DNA from: Carpediemonas membranifera
Taxonomy: Eukaryota; Fornicata
DNA length: 64,000 bases
Assembly: GCA_019828565.1 (NCBI GenBank)
Contig: JAHDYR010000015.1
Coordinates: 62,001-126,000 of the forward strand
Reading direction: 5' to 3'
Shown: in pieces, positions 49,290 to 59,561 of the stretch
Position numbering within the stretch: the first letter of the stretch is position 1
Layout of the letters: each line of letters begins with the position of its first letter
Position numbers and translations under genes: made by a program
The notes under the pieces: model-generated
What the model saw: only the letters and a program-made list of their open reading frames with translations
The model's database searches: none
What the model was told of the DNA's origin: nothing

Positions 49290-51347
49290 ATGTGGGATCT
49301 CTTAGACGGAAGCCAAAGCCTGTCCGTGATTACGAATAAGCTCCTCCCCCAGATCGATAATATCCTCAATGACGACCAGAACATTCCCCAATACATTGCG
49401 CTACGCATAGAGACCCTCAACAACCTCCCTACCCTCGCCAGGATCCTCCACGAGAATCACGGCACCGCGGGCTATCGCACTATCGTGAAACGCGTGCTCC
49501 CTGTCGCAGCCCAGCCCTTCCTGTCTGTCGACCGCAATGTTGTGAACAACGCCATCCATGCCATTGTCCGCATCTGCCCCTTCCTGGAGCACGCTGACCT
49601 GCTCCGCTACATGCTCTGCTCCGTGATCCCCAGGGCTGTGGAGGCCGGCTTGTCCACCTCATCGGACGCACCACTCGCCGGGAAGCTGAACGACCAGGCG
49701 ATGCAGTCCTTGGCTGTGGCGGGGCTGTCGCTCTCGGCCTACCTCGCCCCACTTCTCTCACCCGACGAGGTCTACCGCTATTCGTTCCTGCTTATCAAGA
49801 AGGTGATCCAGGACATGCCCCAGGTCTGCTTCGACATCAAGCGGGTCGGTGTCGCGTGTCTTGCATCCGTGACCCCCTTTTTGTCACAGCATATGGTCGA
49901 CACGGAGGTCATGGCCACGTTCAACACCCTCACACACGACCCGCAGTGGCTCATCCGCCGTATAGCTATCGCTGCTCTCCCCACCATCGCCCAGGCTGTC
50001 TCAGACGACGTTGTGCAGGACCTGGCGTCGTCCTTCCTCGCCCTGTGCGGCGACGACTCAGAGTGGGTCCGTAAGTCGACTCTCATAGCCACCCCGCCGT
50101 TCCTACGGGCCTTCCTGCCCGACCAGGAGTATCACGACTCCTCGGCCGTCCTGGGGGGCACCCCGCGGCGATCCCGGGTCGGCCTGACTTCCGCTCTGAC
50201 ACCGCCCGACATATTCGTCGACATCGTCTCTGTGCTGCCGTGGGGGAAGACCCACCTCATCTACGACCAGAGCGGGGTGGTGGTCGACGTGCTCCCCCCG
50301 CCCCAGCCCGACGACGAGCTCGACACGCTGTCCCACTCCCCGCCGCCGGACAGCGACGCCTCCCTGACAGACTATGACTCGGACACCGACTCTGAATACG
50401 ACGAGACCGACCTCTACCTGCTGACACCAAGGAACAACGATGGCGAAGCGACGGACAACAACTGCTACCCCGGACACCGCGCCCCCGCGTGCACCAAGGC
50501 CGCCATGGACCCCGAGCTGACGCTGGTGTCGGGCGAGGCCGCCTGGCTCATCCTCCAGCTGTTCGGCCCAAGCGCGTGGCCCAAGCTCCAGCCAATGGTC
50601 ACGGCCATCGCACACCACCCGACCAACTGGGCCGTCCGCATTGGCGTGGCGCGGCACCTGCATGAGCTGGCGACCCTGTTGATGGACCAGACGGGCCCGG
50701 CTTACTGGTGGAACCTGTTTGAGCTGTTTATCACGGATGTGGACGAGCTGCGCCAGACTACCCTCACCCACGCCGTCGCCTTCTTCAGGGCATTCAAGCC
50801 CGGCGCCTCTGTGGCCGGCTTCCCCGTGCACACCCTGATCCCCCAGGTCCTCAGCGCCGTCATCAGCGACGGGGACGCCTGGAGGTGTCGCACCGCGGCC
50901 ATCAGGATCGTCACGGATCTCTGCGGCGTCTTCCCCGACCTGACTGACAGTCTAGACATGGCCAGCACCCTCGTGGCCGCGTGTGAGGACCCCATATTCT
51001 CCGTCCGCCAGGCAGCAGCAGAAACTATCGCCCAACTCGCACCCCAGACCGGTGAGCCGCAGATTATCCTGCAGTACGACATGCTGATCCAGTCTTTACT
51101 CCGGGGTGGGGCCGCGGACTTCTACACGGGCCTCGAGGTGCTCCGGGCGATGGACTGGGACCACGAGGCGTTCTCTCGGTACGCGGAGATGGTCTATGAC
51201 AGGTGTATGGACGCCGACGTCGGTATCAGGGTCAAGGTGGCCGGGTTCGTCGGCTTTGTGCTCGAGCGGGGCGGTGCTGTTGCGGACGAGGTGACGGAGG
51301 GACTCAGAGCAGAGGGCAGCGCCTCGATCAGGAGGTTCCTGGGCTAG
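49290..51347 (+). CDS. HEAT-repeat phosphatase regulatory subunit (PPP4R1-like)
   Basis: From ATG 49290, 685 residues made of HEAT repeats (e.g. DPQWLIRRIAIAALPTIAQAV, DDSEWVRKSTLIATPPFLRAF, DPIFSVRQAAAETIAQLAPQTG). An acidic, disordered insert (about 310-400: DSDASLTDYDSDTDSEYDE) sits between two HEAT blocks. HEAT blocks flanking an acidic insert are typical of PP4 regulatory subunit 1, related to the PP2A A scaffold. Such proteins hold a PP2A-family catalytic subunit. The PP2A A scaffold lacks such an insert and is shorter, which favours PPP4R1. Single exon. Confidence 0.7.
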   Translation: MWDLLDGSQSLSVITNKLLPQIDNILNDDQNIPQYIALRIETLNNLPTLARILHENHGTAGYRTIVKRVLPVAAQPFLSVDRNVVNNAIHAIVRICPFLEHADLLRYMLCSVIPRAVEAGLSTSSDAPLAGKLNDQAMQSLAVAGLSLSAYLAPLLSPDEVYRYSFLLIKKVIQDMPQVCFDIKRVGVACLASVTPFLSQHMVDTEVMATFNTLTHDPQWLIRRIAIAALPTIAQAVSDDVVQDLASSFLALCGDDSEWVRKSTLIATPPFLRAFLPDQEYHDSSAVLGGTPRRSRVGLTSALTPPDIFVDIVSVLPWGKTHLIYDQSGVVVDVLPPPQPDDELDTLSHSPPPDSDASLTDYDSDTDSEYDETDLYLLTPRNNDGEATDNNCYPGHRAPACTKAAMDPELTLVSGEAAWLILQLFGPSAWPKLQPMVTAIAHHPTNWAVRIGVARHLHELATLLMDQTGPAYWWNLFELFITDVDELRQTTLTHAVAFFRAFKPGASVAGFPVHTLIPQVLSAVISDGDAWRCRTAAIRIVTDLCGVFPDLTDSLDMASTLVAACEDPIFSVRQAAAETIAQLAPQTGEPQIILQYDMLIQSLLRGGAADFYTGLEVLRAMDWDHEAFSRYAEMVYDRCMDADVGIRVKVAGFVGFVLERGGAVADEVTEGLRAEGSASIRRFLG

Positions 51348-51777
51348 GCGAATTTATTTATATGGATTGAGGTAAATCGATCGCGAGGACTTACGATATT
51401 TTGTTTCTTAGTTCATGGCCACAGGCAGTGAGGACGGTGACAGGTCATGCGCGTCGACGACGTGAAGAGCTCGCTGAAGGTGGCTTTTGAGGCGCCCCAC
51501 CCGAGGCCAGGTAATCATGTTGCTGAACTCAACGTCACGTGGCTCGGCCGGCTCGAGCCAAGTGTGGCAGTGAGTGAAGCAAGCGAAAGCTGATCAGTCT
51601 CGACCCACGCCTCGTCGCCGAATATGAGCGCTACCACCATGCTCCACTGTGGCATTCCGGGGCTGTCATGCTGTCGCCACTTGTCAGCATTCGACTTGGA
51701 TGACTTTGTCGAGTTATCGAGGCAAGCGATGGAGCGACGATGCCCAAGGTTCGCGGTTTCCAGCAATTCTCACATAG
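51348..51777. other. Intergenic, nothing recognised
   Basis: About 430 bp between the HEAT gene and the pseudogene. No element was recognised. Confidence 0.5.
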
Positions 51778-53111
51778 ATGATGTGTAGCAACAGCAGAAA
51801 CACCACTACATCGCGATTCCCTAATATAGCACGCCTGACGCGTTTGATGCGATACTTCCATGATTACACAGCCAGTGGTACGCCGATCACCGTCCAGGAC
51901 CTCGAGCAGGCCATCCAGTACCTTCTCAGCAGGAGCATAGAACCCAAAAAGTTGACGATGGAGCTCACTGAGCCCGCCGTTACACTCACGATGGTGCGTA
52001 GCAGACTCGAAGCCGACCGGATGACCTCGAGAAGGCTAACGCCACGCGCGCTGAGATGAACGCCGTCCTGGCCCGCCGCACGCCGCAGCTCGTCCGGCTC
52101 TGCCCCGAGCTGGAGGCTCTCACCGCACCGTCGGCCAGTCTCTTCACCGAGCTGCGTGAGATGGGGCTGGCCCACCTCATGGACCTCCCCGAGATGCGTG
52201 CCGGCCTGCCGCTATCTGACTTTACTGTCGAGTCGACCGTCAGCGAGAACAGAGCGCTGTGCCAGATTGTGACCCGCGACGGTCAGATCTACTTCGCCAA
52301 GACATTCAAGCTCGACACCGAGCACCAGCGCAAGCTCTGCGATCGTGAGGCTGGCATCCTGTCGCGCACATCGCACAGCCCCGCCGTGCCCAGGCTGCAC
52401 TTCGTCCTCGTCGACAGAGCCGCACTGACCTGCACGACAGCCAGGGTGTGCAGGACGCCCTCCGCGCCGTGCTCGAGGACGACGAGACACGCCGCCGCTT
52501 TGCCTTCCACATGTTCGGCGGCCAGCTCCCCCAGCCCGGCTCCGTCGGCGTGACCCTCCACGACCACCACCGCGTGTACGCCGACTGCGAGGGCAGCGCC
52601 CACCTCCCTCGTCTGGATGACGCCGGCCAGATGCGCCAGACGGTGCTCGACTCGGCCCCAGCCGCAGCAGGCGCGGCAGCCGAGTTCTACGTCATCCCGC
52701 GGCGCCAGCAGGCATACTCACGCGCCGAGATCAGGACGCTCGTCGAGCAGAACGACATCCTGCAGACGTGCCGCCTGGTCACGCTTGGCAGAGGCGCCGC
52801 TGTGGACGTCCCTGTCATCCCCCGCTGCCCCACATGCGGACCTGGACAGCTGCAAGATGTCGTACTGTCGGTGCGGCCAGGACTTCTGACACAAGTGCCT
52901 GCTCCGCGTGGCCAACCAGGAAGAGCACATGGCCCACTTCGGCGGCGAGTGCGAGATGGCACCGCGCCAGACAGTCGACCTGCCCGATGGCGTCGCGAGG
53001 CAGCGCACCGTCACGTGCCCCCACTGCCATCGATCAGCCACGGTCAGCGTGAACCGGAGGCAGGTCACGTGCCGCGGGTGCAGCCGGACCATTGACGCGG
53101 GAGCATTATAA
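51778..53111 (+). pseudogene. Decayed protein kinase-like/RBR-type zinc-finger gene
   Basis: Pieces in changing frames follow one another. First a helical N-terminus; then from about 52200 a kinase N-lobe-like part (FTVESTVSENRALCQIV, YFAKTFKL with the lysine, REAGIL with the glutamate); then a second frame (DALRAVLEDDETRRRF...). Finally an RBR/IBR-type zinc finger: RCPTCG, then CKMSYCRCGQDF and HKCLLRVANQEEHMAHF, with TCPHCHRS and CRGC at the end. Frames change near 52018, 52410 and 52840. A TGA (52887-52889) replaces the cysteine expected in CGQDF-C-HKC. No window-type introns fix these breaks. A pseudogene is most likely. Confidence 0.65.
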
Positions 53112-53808
53112 AGTAGTTCATTCTTCCCGGCCACGTCCACCTCGACGAGCACCCTCCGCTCGTCAAGGCTCGACTGGCACAAAACCGGTCTGACCGATCT
53201 GGCCGATACGGTAACGCACATGGTGCTCCCGCATCGGAATGGTGTCAGGGTGGACTGTGGTCCAGAGCGTCAGATCCTCATGGATACTGACCAGATCGAA
53301 CAGATCGCAGATGATCATTACGTCGGTCGTTAGACGCAGGGTCGCCATCATCGGACGTCGGGTTGCCGCCTCGTGCTCGAAGTGAGGTGACGCAGGGAGC
53401 GCTGGCAGGGTCTGGGTCGTACCAACTGACATGCATCCATCCGGGTCTAACTATATGTCCTCACCTCAGTTATCATATGGACGTGGCCGCGTGGGTCACC
53501 CCATGGCGGACCTCAACTATGCCGCCATGTGCCATCGCTTTTCTACGGTCGCGAAAGTCTCGCGGACAGTAAATATCCTTTCCCCATTGGCTTTTTACAG
53601 CGGATGAGAGTGGGAATGAGTGGGACCAAGTTGAAAGGAAGGAAGTATGACAGCTCTTGGTGCCGATGAACCTCCGCGGCGGTTAGCAGCTTCTCAATGC
53701 ACAGTTGAGGTACAGAGCATGGCACGCGCCTGGTTGCCACCATCCCGCAGTCATGGGCGGACACCATCCCATCATCAATTGATCATGACATGAAGACGGA
53801 ACCGAATA
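53112..53808. other. Intergenic; weak minus-strand ORF
   Basis: About 700 bp. A minus-strand ORF of 89 codons (53163-53432; GFVPVEP at its end) has host-like codons but no recognisable domain, so it is not called as a gene. Nothing else recognised. Confidence 0.45.
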
Positions 53809-54571
53809 ATGTTCCTGACGAGAAACGAACATGATAAGGGCAACACATTCTCCCCAGAGGGCAGAATATTTCAGGTAGAATACGCAATTGAGGCTGTTAA
53901 GGTCCGTTTTGCTTGTTTCTTCATTTACTCAGCTTGGCTCCACAGTTGTGGGCATTCAGACAAAGAATGCAGTGATTATCGCATGTGAAAGGCGCAGTAC
54001 CTCTCCTCTTCTCATTTCCTCAGCTGAGAAGCTCGTTGAAGTCGATGACCATGTCCTCGTGGCCATGTCCGGCCTCACCGCCGACGCACGCACTCTCATC
54101 GAGCACGCCCGTGCTGAGGCGCAGAACTTCCGATTCAACTACAACGAGCCGATCACCGTGGGGCACCTGACCCAGTCTGTCTGCGACCTCTCCCTCCGCT
54201 TCGGCCACGACGAGGAGGACATCATGTCGAGGCCCTTTGGTGTCGCCCTCCTCATCGGCGGCATAGACCCCCGTGAGGGACCCGTCCTATACCACACGGA
54301 CCCTTCGGGCACGTTTGCCAAGTGCAAGGGCAAGGCTATCGGGGCGGGCTGTGATGGCGCCCAGCAGGGTCTCAACCGGGAGTACAAGGACGACATGACT
54401 GTCGAGGAGAGCGAGAAGTGCGTCGTCGGCCTGCTGAAGCAGGTGATGGAGGAGAAGCTGACGACGGAGAATGTGCAGGTCGTCCGGCTGTCGACTGACG
54501 GCATCCAGCACTATAACAGTGAGCAGATGCAGGGCATCATCGACAGCTTGCCGGCGCCAGAGCTGGAATAA
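53809..54571 (+). CDS. PSMA5: 20S proteasome subunit alpha type-5
   Basis: Exons 53809-53901 and 53933-54571 flank a 31-nt intron (GTCCGT...TTTACTCAG), giving 243 residues (human 241). Exon 1 gives [26 protein letters not shown], with the alpha-type YxxxxxxFSPxGRxxQVEYA signature. Exon 2 continues [21 protein letters not shown]. The acidic and Asn/Asp-rich start is typical of alpha-5. The subunit belongs to the outer alpha ring that gates entry and contacts the 19S regulator. No catalytic threonine is expected. The stop is followed by AAATTTTTATT. Confidence 0.94.
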
Positions 54572-54682
54572 ATTTTTATTCGGGTTCCGTAGCTGAGACA
54601 AGGCCTCAGAAGCAGATTTGTTCACGAGCTGATCTGGGTGTAAGGCCTTTGGCCGGTCATAGCCGCGGCTGTGACTTTTTTT

Positions 54683-55510
54683 ATGCAACGACAACTTTTT
54701 TCGCCGGAAAGACGGCGGAATTTCGCGTTCAGCCCAACCAAAGTCGATATGGTTATCGTGAGCTACACAGCGAAAGATGAGTCCGAAAAAAAACTCCAGG
54801 ACCTTGCCGCGTACGCGGTCTGGAACCTTATCGAGAGATACGACAGTTTCGCGTCTCTACCCGACGTCACGGCAATCCTGCCACAAGAATCCCTGGACAG
54901 GTTTACACCAGAGTGTTGTACTGTCGTTCTCCAGACTAGCGAGCTGTTCTGCCGGCTCATTTACATCTTGCAGGACTTGATGCGCCACAACTTCAAGCCC
55001 AACATCTTCTACGTCCTCACGGTGAACACAGAGATCCTCGTCTACCTCTGGCTCAAGAATGCTATTACCGCGCACGAGGCGATACCCGCCGACGTGCTGA
55101 AGGAGCATGTGGAGGGCTGCCTTTCCGAGTACGTGGCATTCGTCGAGACCTGCCTCCACCTCAACTTCCAGGTACAGACGATCACTAATGAGTCGACTAA
55201 GGCCTTCCTCAACCAGTACCTTCCCGGTTATCGCCAGACTAACATGATGAAAATCAATGAAATCCCGGACCTCCCGCCCACGCTCAAATCGGTGCTCGAC
55301 AGCTTCATCACCAGGTTTCGTGACACACTGACGGGGTTCAAGGGCATTAGGGAGTTTGTGTCGCCCGAGGATTGCCCCACGTTGCAGCAGATCGCTGAAA
55401 TGTTCTTCCGACTGTCGACAAGGCTCAGGAAGTTCGCGGGGGAGCATACAAATGCTAGGAGTAGCATCATGAACATGATGGAAGGGGTTAAGAAGGAGGG
55501 TGGTGTATGA
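54683..55510 (+). CDS. Helical hypothetical protein
   Basis: From ATG 54683, 275 residues; an in-frame GTG lies 12 nt earlier. A later ATG near 54750 (MVIVSYTAKDES) is a possible start that removes a basic, odd N-terminus. The rest is alpha-helical with amphipathic segments (LQDLAAYAVWNLIERYDSF, ADVLKEHVEGCLSEYVAFVETCLHL). No membrane helix, signal or motif is visible. Intact reading and host-like codons support a gene. Family unknown. Confidence 0.6.
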   Translation: MQRQLFSPERRRNFAFSPTKVDMVIVSYTAKDESEKKLQDLAAYAVWNLIERYDSFASLPDVTAILPQESLDRFTPECCTVVLQTSELFCRLIYILQDLMRHNFKPNIFYVLTVNTEILVYLWLKNAITAHEAIPADVLKEHVEGCLSEYVAFVETCLHLNFQVQTITNESTKAFLNQYLPGYRQTNMMKINEIPDLPPTLKSVLDSFITRFRDTLTGFKGIREFVSPEDCPTLQQIAEMFFRLSTRLRKFAGEHTNARSSIMNMMEGVKKEGGV

Positions 55511-55810
55511 TATCGTAAAGCATGGTGCTCTGTTTGGGTCGGCACCTGGTTTCCTCACATCGGCGGTGACCGTCTGCTGGCAAGTGGATGCACGTCTATC
55601 GAAATCACATTCCCCTGGATACATGCGCGGTGTGATGTACCGCACGGAGCTATGAAGGTTGCCTCAAACTGCTCCCCCCTAACACAGATCGGAGGGAAAA
55701 TCAATTTGTTCGAGTCAGTCATGTCCAACCACTGTGCTCACGGAGTTTCAAGCGAATTACGTATCCTCATGTACTGCCGTAAATCGTTTCCAAAAATCAC
55801 AGCGAAGGGG

Positions 55811-56440
55811 ATGTCCGACCTTTACTGCGTGGAGCAGATCACAATCCCTTCAGACCTACCCGACATATTGAAACAATGGGTCAAGGCCGTCATTAGCAAG
55901 AAGCCTGATGATATCTTCGACTTTTCGGCGAAATACTTTGCTAAGCTCGCGGGGACAGTTCCCGAGGAGGATACGGATACGCGGATGGACATGACAACAA
56001 TCAAGCAGATCAAGACCGCGCTCACTGCGCTGGACGAGGAATATCACAACGACGCTGTGCCGCGCGAGGCCATTCTTGATGTAGTACAGGCGCATGAGTT
56101 CAGCAAGACTCTTGCGGACCGGATCCTGAAGCTGATTGAGCTGAACGACGGCGTGCTCACCGGCCGCGTCTTCTTTATCCTCCTGCTCGCACTCGCCTCG
56201 CCCGACCTCCTCGCCGCCGTTGAGCTGTCGTTCGCCGCTTTCTCACAGAGCAACGATGTGTATAAGCCGATCATTAGTGCGGATGACCTCGAGACGCTGT
56301 TCTCCGAGCTCCACTGCTACGACTACCGCGTGACGCCCCTGGTCCTGGGAGAGGTCAGGGCCCTCATCGAGGACAACGACAGGAAGCCCATCTCATTCGG
56401 GGAGTTCCTCTCCAGCAACCTGGCCGACATGTTGCGATAA
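55811..56440 (+). CDS. RIIa-domain protein, ropporin/RSP11-like
   Basis: From ATG 55811, 209 residues (ropporin is about 212). The ORF extends to ATG 55652, but the family start fits 55811. Residues about 8-45 form an RIIa dimerisation/docking domain: IPSDLPDILKQWVKAVISKKPDDIFDFSAKYFAKL. The rest is helical and ends with an EF-hand-like region without complete calcium loops, as in ropporin. Such proteins sit in radial spokes of axonemes and bind AKAP-like helices. A role in flagellar motility is inferred. TGTAAA occurs shortly after the stop (56445-56450). Confidence 0.75.
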   Translation: MSDLYCVEQITIPSDLPDILKQWVKAVISKKPDDIFDFSAKYFAKLAGTVPEEDTDTRMDMTTIKQIKTALTALDEEYHNDAVPREAILDVVQAHEFSKTLADRILKLIELNDGVLTGRVFFILLLALASPDLLAAVELSFAAFSQSNDVYKPIISADDLETLFSELHCYDYRVTPLVLGEVRALIEDNDRKPISFGEFLSSNLADMLR

Positions 56441-56634
56441 TGCTTGTAAAGTTTGTTTATAGAGGGAGCTTGTGAGCTAGTATTGGGGGTTCACCCACCG
56501 AGATTGAACTGTGCCCGCCAGAGCAAGAGAGGGGAGGGCCATCATGGTGCTGATACTAGCGGTAGAGCCCTGCTTCGCTGTTTAGGCCGTTTATGTGAGT
56601 TACGTGCTCATCCATTAACGCTCGAAGCAAGTCC

Positions 56635-57678
56635 ATGGGAACGAAGAAGGCAAGTTACAAGGACTTCAAGCAGGGCAAATTCAAGGTTGGGAAGAAGATT
56701 AAGAAGTCTACGACGACTACAGACATCAACGTGCAGTCTGTGAGGCTCAACGTCCTCGATCAGCATCTTGACGACGAAATCACGGACCCCGTTACCATTC
56801 GTGGCATCGGGCTCTCAACACTGTGCAAAAGAAGCCGTTTCACGACTCATTACAAGCAGCGCAAGGACGCGCTTTCCCTGATCAACGAGCTTGTTTCTTC
56901 CCGGCCGGCCGACCTCGATTCCCGCTGGGCAGAGGTCCTCGAGGCCGGCGCCACGGCCCTCGCTGATGCAAACCACGTTGTTCGAGAACAGGCGTCGATA
57001 ACAACCCAGGCCGCGCTTCGCGCCTGCCCCTCATCTGTCCTCTCTGCCTCTAGCTTCCTCCTCGATGCCCAGCTCCATGCCGGCCTCACCCATGTCAATA
57101 GACGCGTGCAGCTGGTAGTACTGGACGTTGTCGACGTTCTTCTGAAGACTCACCCGTCTGAGCGTCTCAAGCTTGCCCGCCTCGTTGCCCCACTCGTCTC
57201 GTTGGCCATGCTCGTCGACCCACCGGAACCGCGGGCCATCGAGCTCCTCAGCCACCTGTGCACCGGCCGCGAGGAGAATGGCGTGGCAGGGCCCATGTGG
57301 CGCCAGGACCGACCCGACCTGCCCGAGCTCAGCCTCGAGGACATCCGGACGGACCGGACAGTCACACCCGCGACAGCGCTGTTTGATGCACTCAAGATGG
57401 ACGCGTTGCTGAGCCATGCCCGCATTGCCATGGCAGACGGCAAGTCCGCCCGGGTTGACCAGCTCGTATCCCTCGGGGCCAGGGCAATCGGGGCCAAGCT
57501 GTCCGCCGCAGTGGCGGCACAGGCCGTGTGTGCGATTACCGGTCAGTCGTGCGACCGGCCCAGTGTGGCTGAAGCGGACACGTTCCTTGGGGCGATGACG
57601 GGGGTGGGGGACCTCGGACGGCAGGCGCGGCAGGCAGTGGACACTGTTCGGCGACTCAGGGCTAAGATCAATGTGTAA
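56635..57678 (+). CDS. IPI1/TEX10-like ribosome biogenesis factor
   Basis: A 347-residue protein from ATG 56635. It starts MGTKKASYKDFKQGKFKVGKK, the basic KLKVGKK-type motif of IPI1/TEX10, then SVRLNVLDQ, as in that family. A HEAT/ARM-like helical domain follows (about 75-340). IPI1 works in the Rix1 (TEX10-PELP1-WDR18) complex on the pre-60S particle for ITS2 processing and Rea1 recruitment. The N-terminal match is good; the rest is only helical similarity. TGTAAA overlaps the TAA stop. Confidence 0.65.
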   Translation: MGTKKASYKDFKQGKFKVGKKIKKSTTTTDINVQSVRLNVLDQHLDDEITDPVTIRGIGLSTLCKRSRFTTHYKQRKDALSLINELVSSRPADLDSRWAEVLEAGATALADANHVVREQASITTQAALRACPSSVLSASSFLLDAQLHAGLTHVNRRVQLVVLDVVDVLLKTHPSERLKLARLVAPLVSLAMLVDPPEPRAIELLSHLCTGREENGVAGPMWRQDRPDLPELSLEDIRTDRTVTPATALFDALKMDALLSHARIAMADGKSARVDQLVSLGARAIGAKLSAAVAAQAVCAITGQSCDRPSVAEADTFLGAMTGVGDLGRQARQAVDTVRRLRAKINV

Positions 57679-57877
57679 ATACTTGCGGTTAGGGTGGTGT
57701 GTGTGGAAAGGAGTGTTATGTGGGACTCAAGAAACGGACGGATGGGACATGGACCACCGACCACGAGCAAAAGGATACTTCGGTCTCAGACAACGAGTAG
57801 ATATGTATACCTACCAGCAGCTGCCACAATCGGCCTGTTGCGCAGTATAAACACATTGTTTGACCCTTCAATAGCAC

Positions 57878-58597
57878 ATGGCCAAACCGCTTAAACTGCA
57901 CCGCAATTCAGACATGGGGCTTTCCAAGAAGACTGGGGCTATCACGAAGAAAAAGAGAAACAGCACCCGTAAGACAAAGAATGCACGTGAAATATCGAGG
58001 AAAGAGGTCGATCTCAGCGAAGTCCTTGGGCGCGCCCGTGCACAGCTGCAAGCTGTGAAAAATCTGATGGCAAATAGCGACAATGCAGAGGGGATTGAGA
58101 ATGAATTGCACGAATTAGAAGCTGACAAGGTAGCACTAGCGTCAGAACTTCAGAAGTCCAACAAGGAGCTCAAAGCTCTCGAAAAGGAGATCCGCGCAGC
58201 ACAATCAGAGACTAATGACCTCGAGAAAGCGAACAAGAACCGTGCCAAGCAAGAGCGCGACCAAGAAGCGAAGCTACAGCTCTCTCTGGACCAGGTCGAC
58301 GCCAAGGCGCGCATCCTCGCCGAGCTGATCACCGGGCACCCCATGGAAGGCCAGGCCCAGGATACTGGGCCCATGGCGCTGCGGCTGGAGTACGAGGGCA
58401 ACAGCGGGACCATGGCCATCATCCCGGGCAAGGACGGGGCGGTGCTCCTGCAGATCGAGAGCGACACTGTTGAGCTCCCAGAGGAAGTCGAGGTGCAGGC
58501 CGGCAGCATGCGGAGTGTGTTTGCGTACGTGGCGAGTGTGATGACGGGGACGGTCGAGGAGGGGGCTGTGGGGTCAGATGACGGGGGGGACCCATGA
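57878..58597 (+). CDS. Coiled-coil protein with small C-terminal globular domain
   Basis: From ATG 57878, 239 residues. A very basic N-terminus (SKKTGAITKKKRNSTRKTKN) precedes a coiled coil (about 45-145: ENELHELEADKVALASELQKSNKELK). A beta-rich C-terminal part (about 165-225, TMAIIPGKDGAVLLQIESD) follows. A basic tail, coiled coil and small C-terminal fold is seen in some kinetochore proteins (Spc24/Spc25, Csm1-like), but no motif proves this. Function unknown. Confidence 0.6.
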   Translation: MAKPLKLHRNSDMGLSKKTGAITKKKRNSTRKTKNAREISRKEVDLSEVLGRARAQLQAVKNLMANSDNAEGIENELHELEADKVALASELQKSNKELKALEKEIRAAQSETNDLEKANKNRAKQERDQEAKLQLSLDQVDAKARILAELITGHPMEGQAQDTGPMALRLEYEGNSGTMAIIPGKDGAVLLQIESDTVELPEEVEVQAGSMRSVFAYVASVMTGTVEEGAVGSDDGGDP

Positions 58598-59033
58598 GGA
58601 TGGGGTGAGGACGAGAACAGTGGGCAGAGAGCACTTAGCACAGGCGTGTAGTGGAGACAGCATTAGTTTATTCTGTCAGTGGAGGCTGGGCGCGTGTCTG
58701 CCCATAGGACAGAATCCGTTTTCAACACGAGTCACTCCAAATCCAATTCGACTTAAATCAAGTCTGGTACGGTCATATTGCTGCAATCGAAGTGATGAAT
58801 GTATTATGACATTGAATGCACCTTTTTCGATCAATCTTTGAGCACCATTTTTTTGGCAGATTTTTGAGTCAATCAAAAATTCTACAAAAAAGGAAAAGGG
58901 GTCAGACTAGTAGTGTGCGCCCATGCCCCGTATTGGGCGGCCTTATGTTCGGGTCCTCATGTTTTCTTTTTCTCGCTTTCCTTTTCTGGCAAAACGACAA
59001 AAAGCGCGCAAACGCTAGATACCTCCAGGTCGC
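58598..59033. other. Intergenic, nothing recognised
   Basis: About 435 bp before the SAM-domain gene. A purine-rich run (AAAAAGGAAAAGGGG) lies near 58886. Nothing else recognised. Confidence 0.5.
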
Positions 59034-59561
59034 ATGTCCACGCCTAGAATCAAGCTGATCAACCCTATCGAAGAGTGGAGTGAAGGTGACGTCTGCAGCT
59101 GGCTTAACGGCATCAAGATGCGCCACCACGCTGAAGTTTTCCGCAAGAACGGCATCAACGGCCGCGCTCTTCTTCGCCTTACTGAAGAGGATCTTCTTAA
59201 TTCTCTTAACGTAACCAAACTCGGTGAGCGCCGCTCGATTCGCTATGAGATTGATAACCTCGAGAACTGGATGGGCTGGCTCTGGCGTGAGGAGGTCAAC
59301 GGCACCACCATCGAGGCCCTTCTGACCCTCTCCGCCAACAAGATGATCGCCCTCACCTGTGTCCGCCTCGAGCCCGTTCACGAGCCCGTCCAGGGCACTT
59401 GGACTTTCACCAAGCTCAACGACACTGGCGACGTCACCCAGGTCGTCAAGTTCACCACCGACGTCAACTACGAGGGCGAGAAGTCCCGCAACATCATCAG
59501 GCTGCCCTGCCCCGTGTCCGATGTCGAGGCCACCTTCCAGGCCGCTGAGCCGCAGGAGTAA
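59034..59561 (+). CDS. SAM-domain protein
   Basis: From ATG 59034, 175 residues. Residues about 14-75 form a SAM domain: WSEGDVCSWLNGIKMRHHAEVF, GINGRALLRLTEEDLLNSLNV, LGERRSIRYEIDNL. The C-terminal half is beta-rich with no known fold. SAM domains mediate protein or RNA interaction and polymerise in some proteins. A partner is unknown. Codons are C/T-ending rich, as in Rab1 and RPL10, suggesting high expression. TGTAAA lies 7 nt after the stop. Confidence 0.75.
   Translation: MSTPRIKLINPIEEWSEGDVCSWLNGIKMRHHAEVFRKNGINGRALLRLTEEDLLNSLNVTKLGERRSIRYEIDNLENWMGWLWREEVNGTTIEALLTLSANKMIALTCVRLEPVHEPVQGTWTFTKLNDTGDVTQVVKFTTDVNYEGEKSRNIIRLPCPVSDVEATFQAAEPQE

Noticed and set aside
53163-53432. Minus-strand 89-codon ORF next to the kinase/RBR pseudogene
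   Set aside because: Host-like codons only; no family, no support from context.
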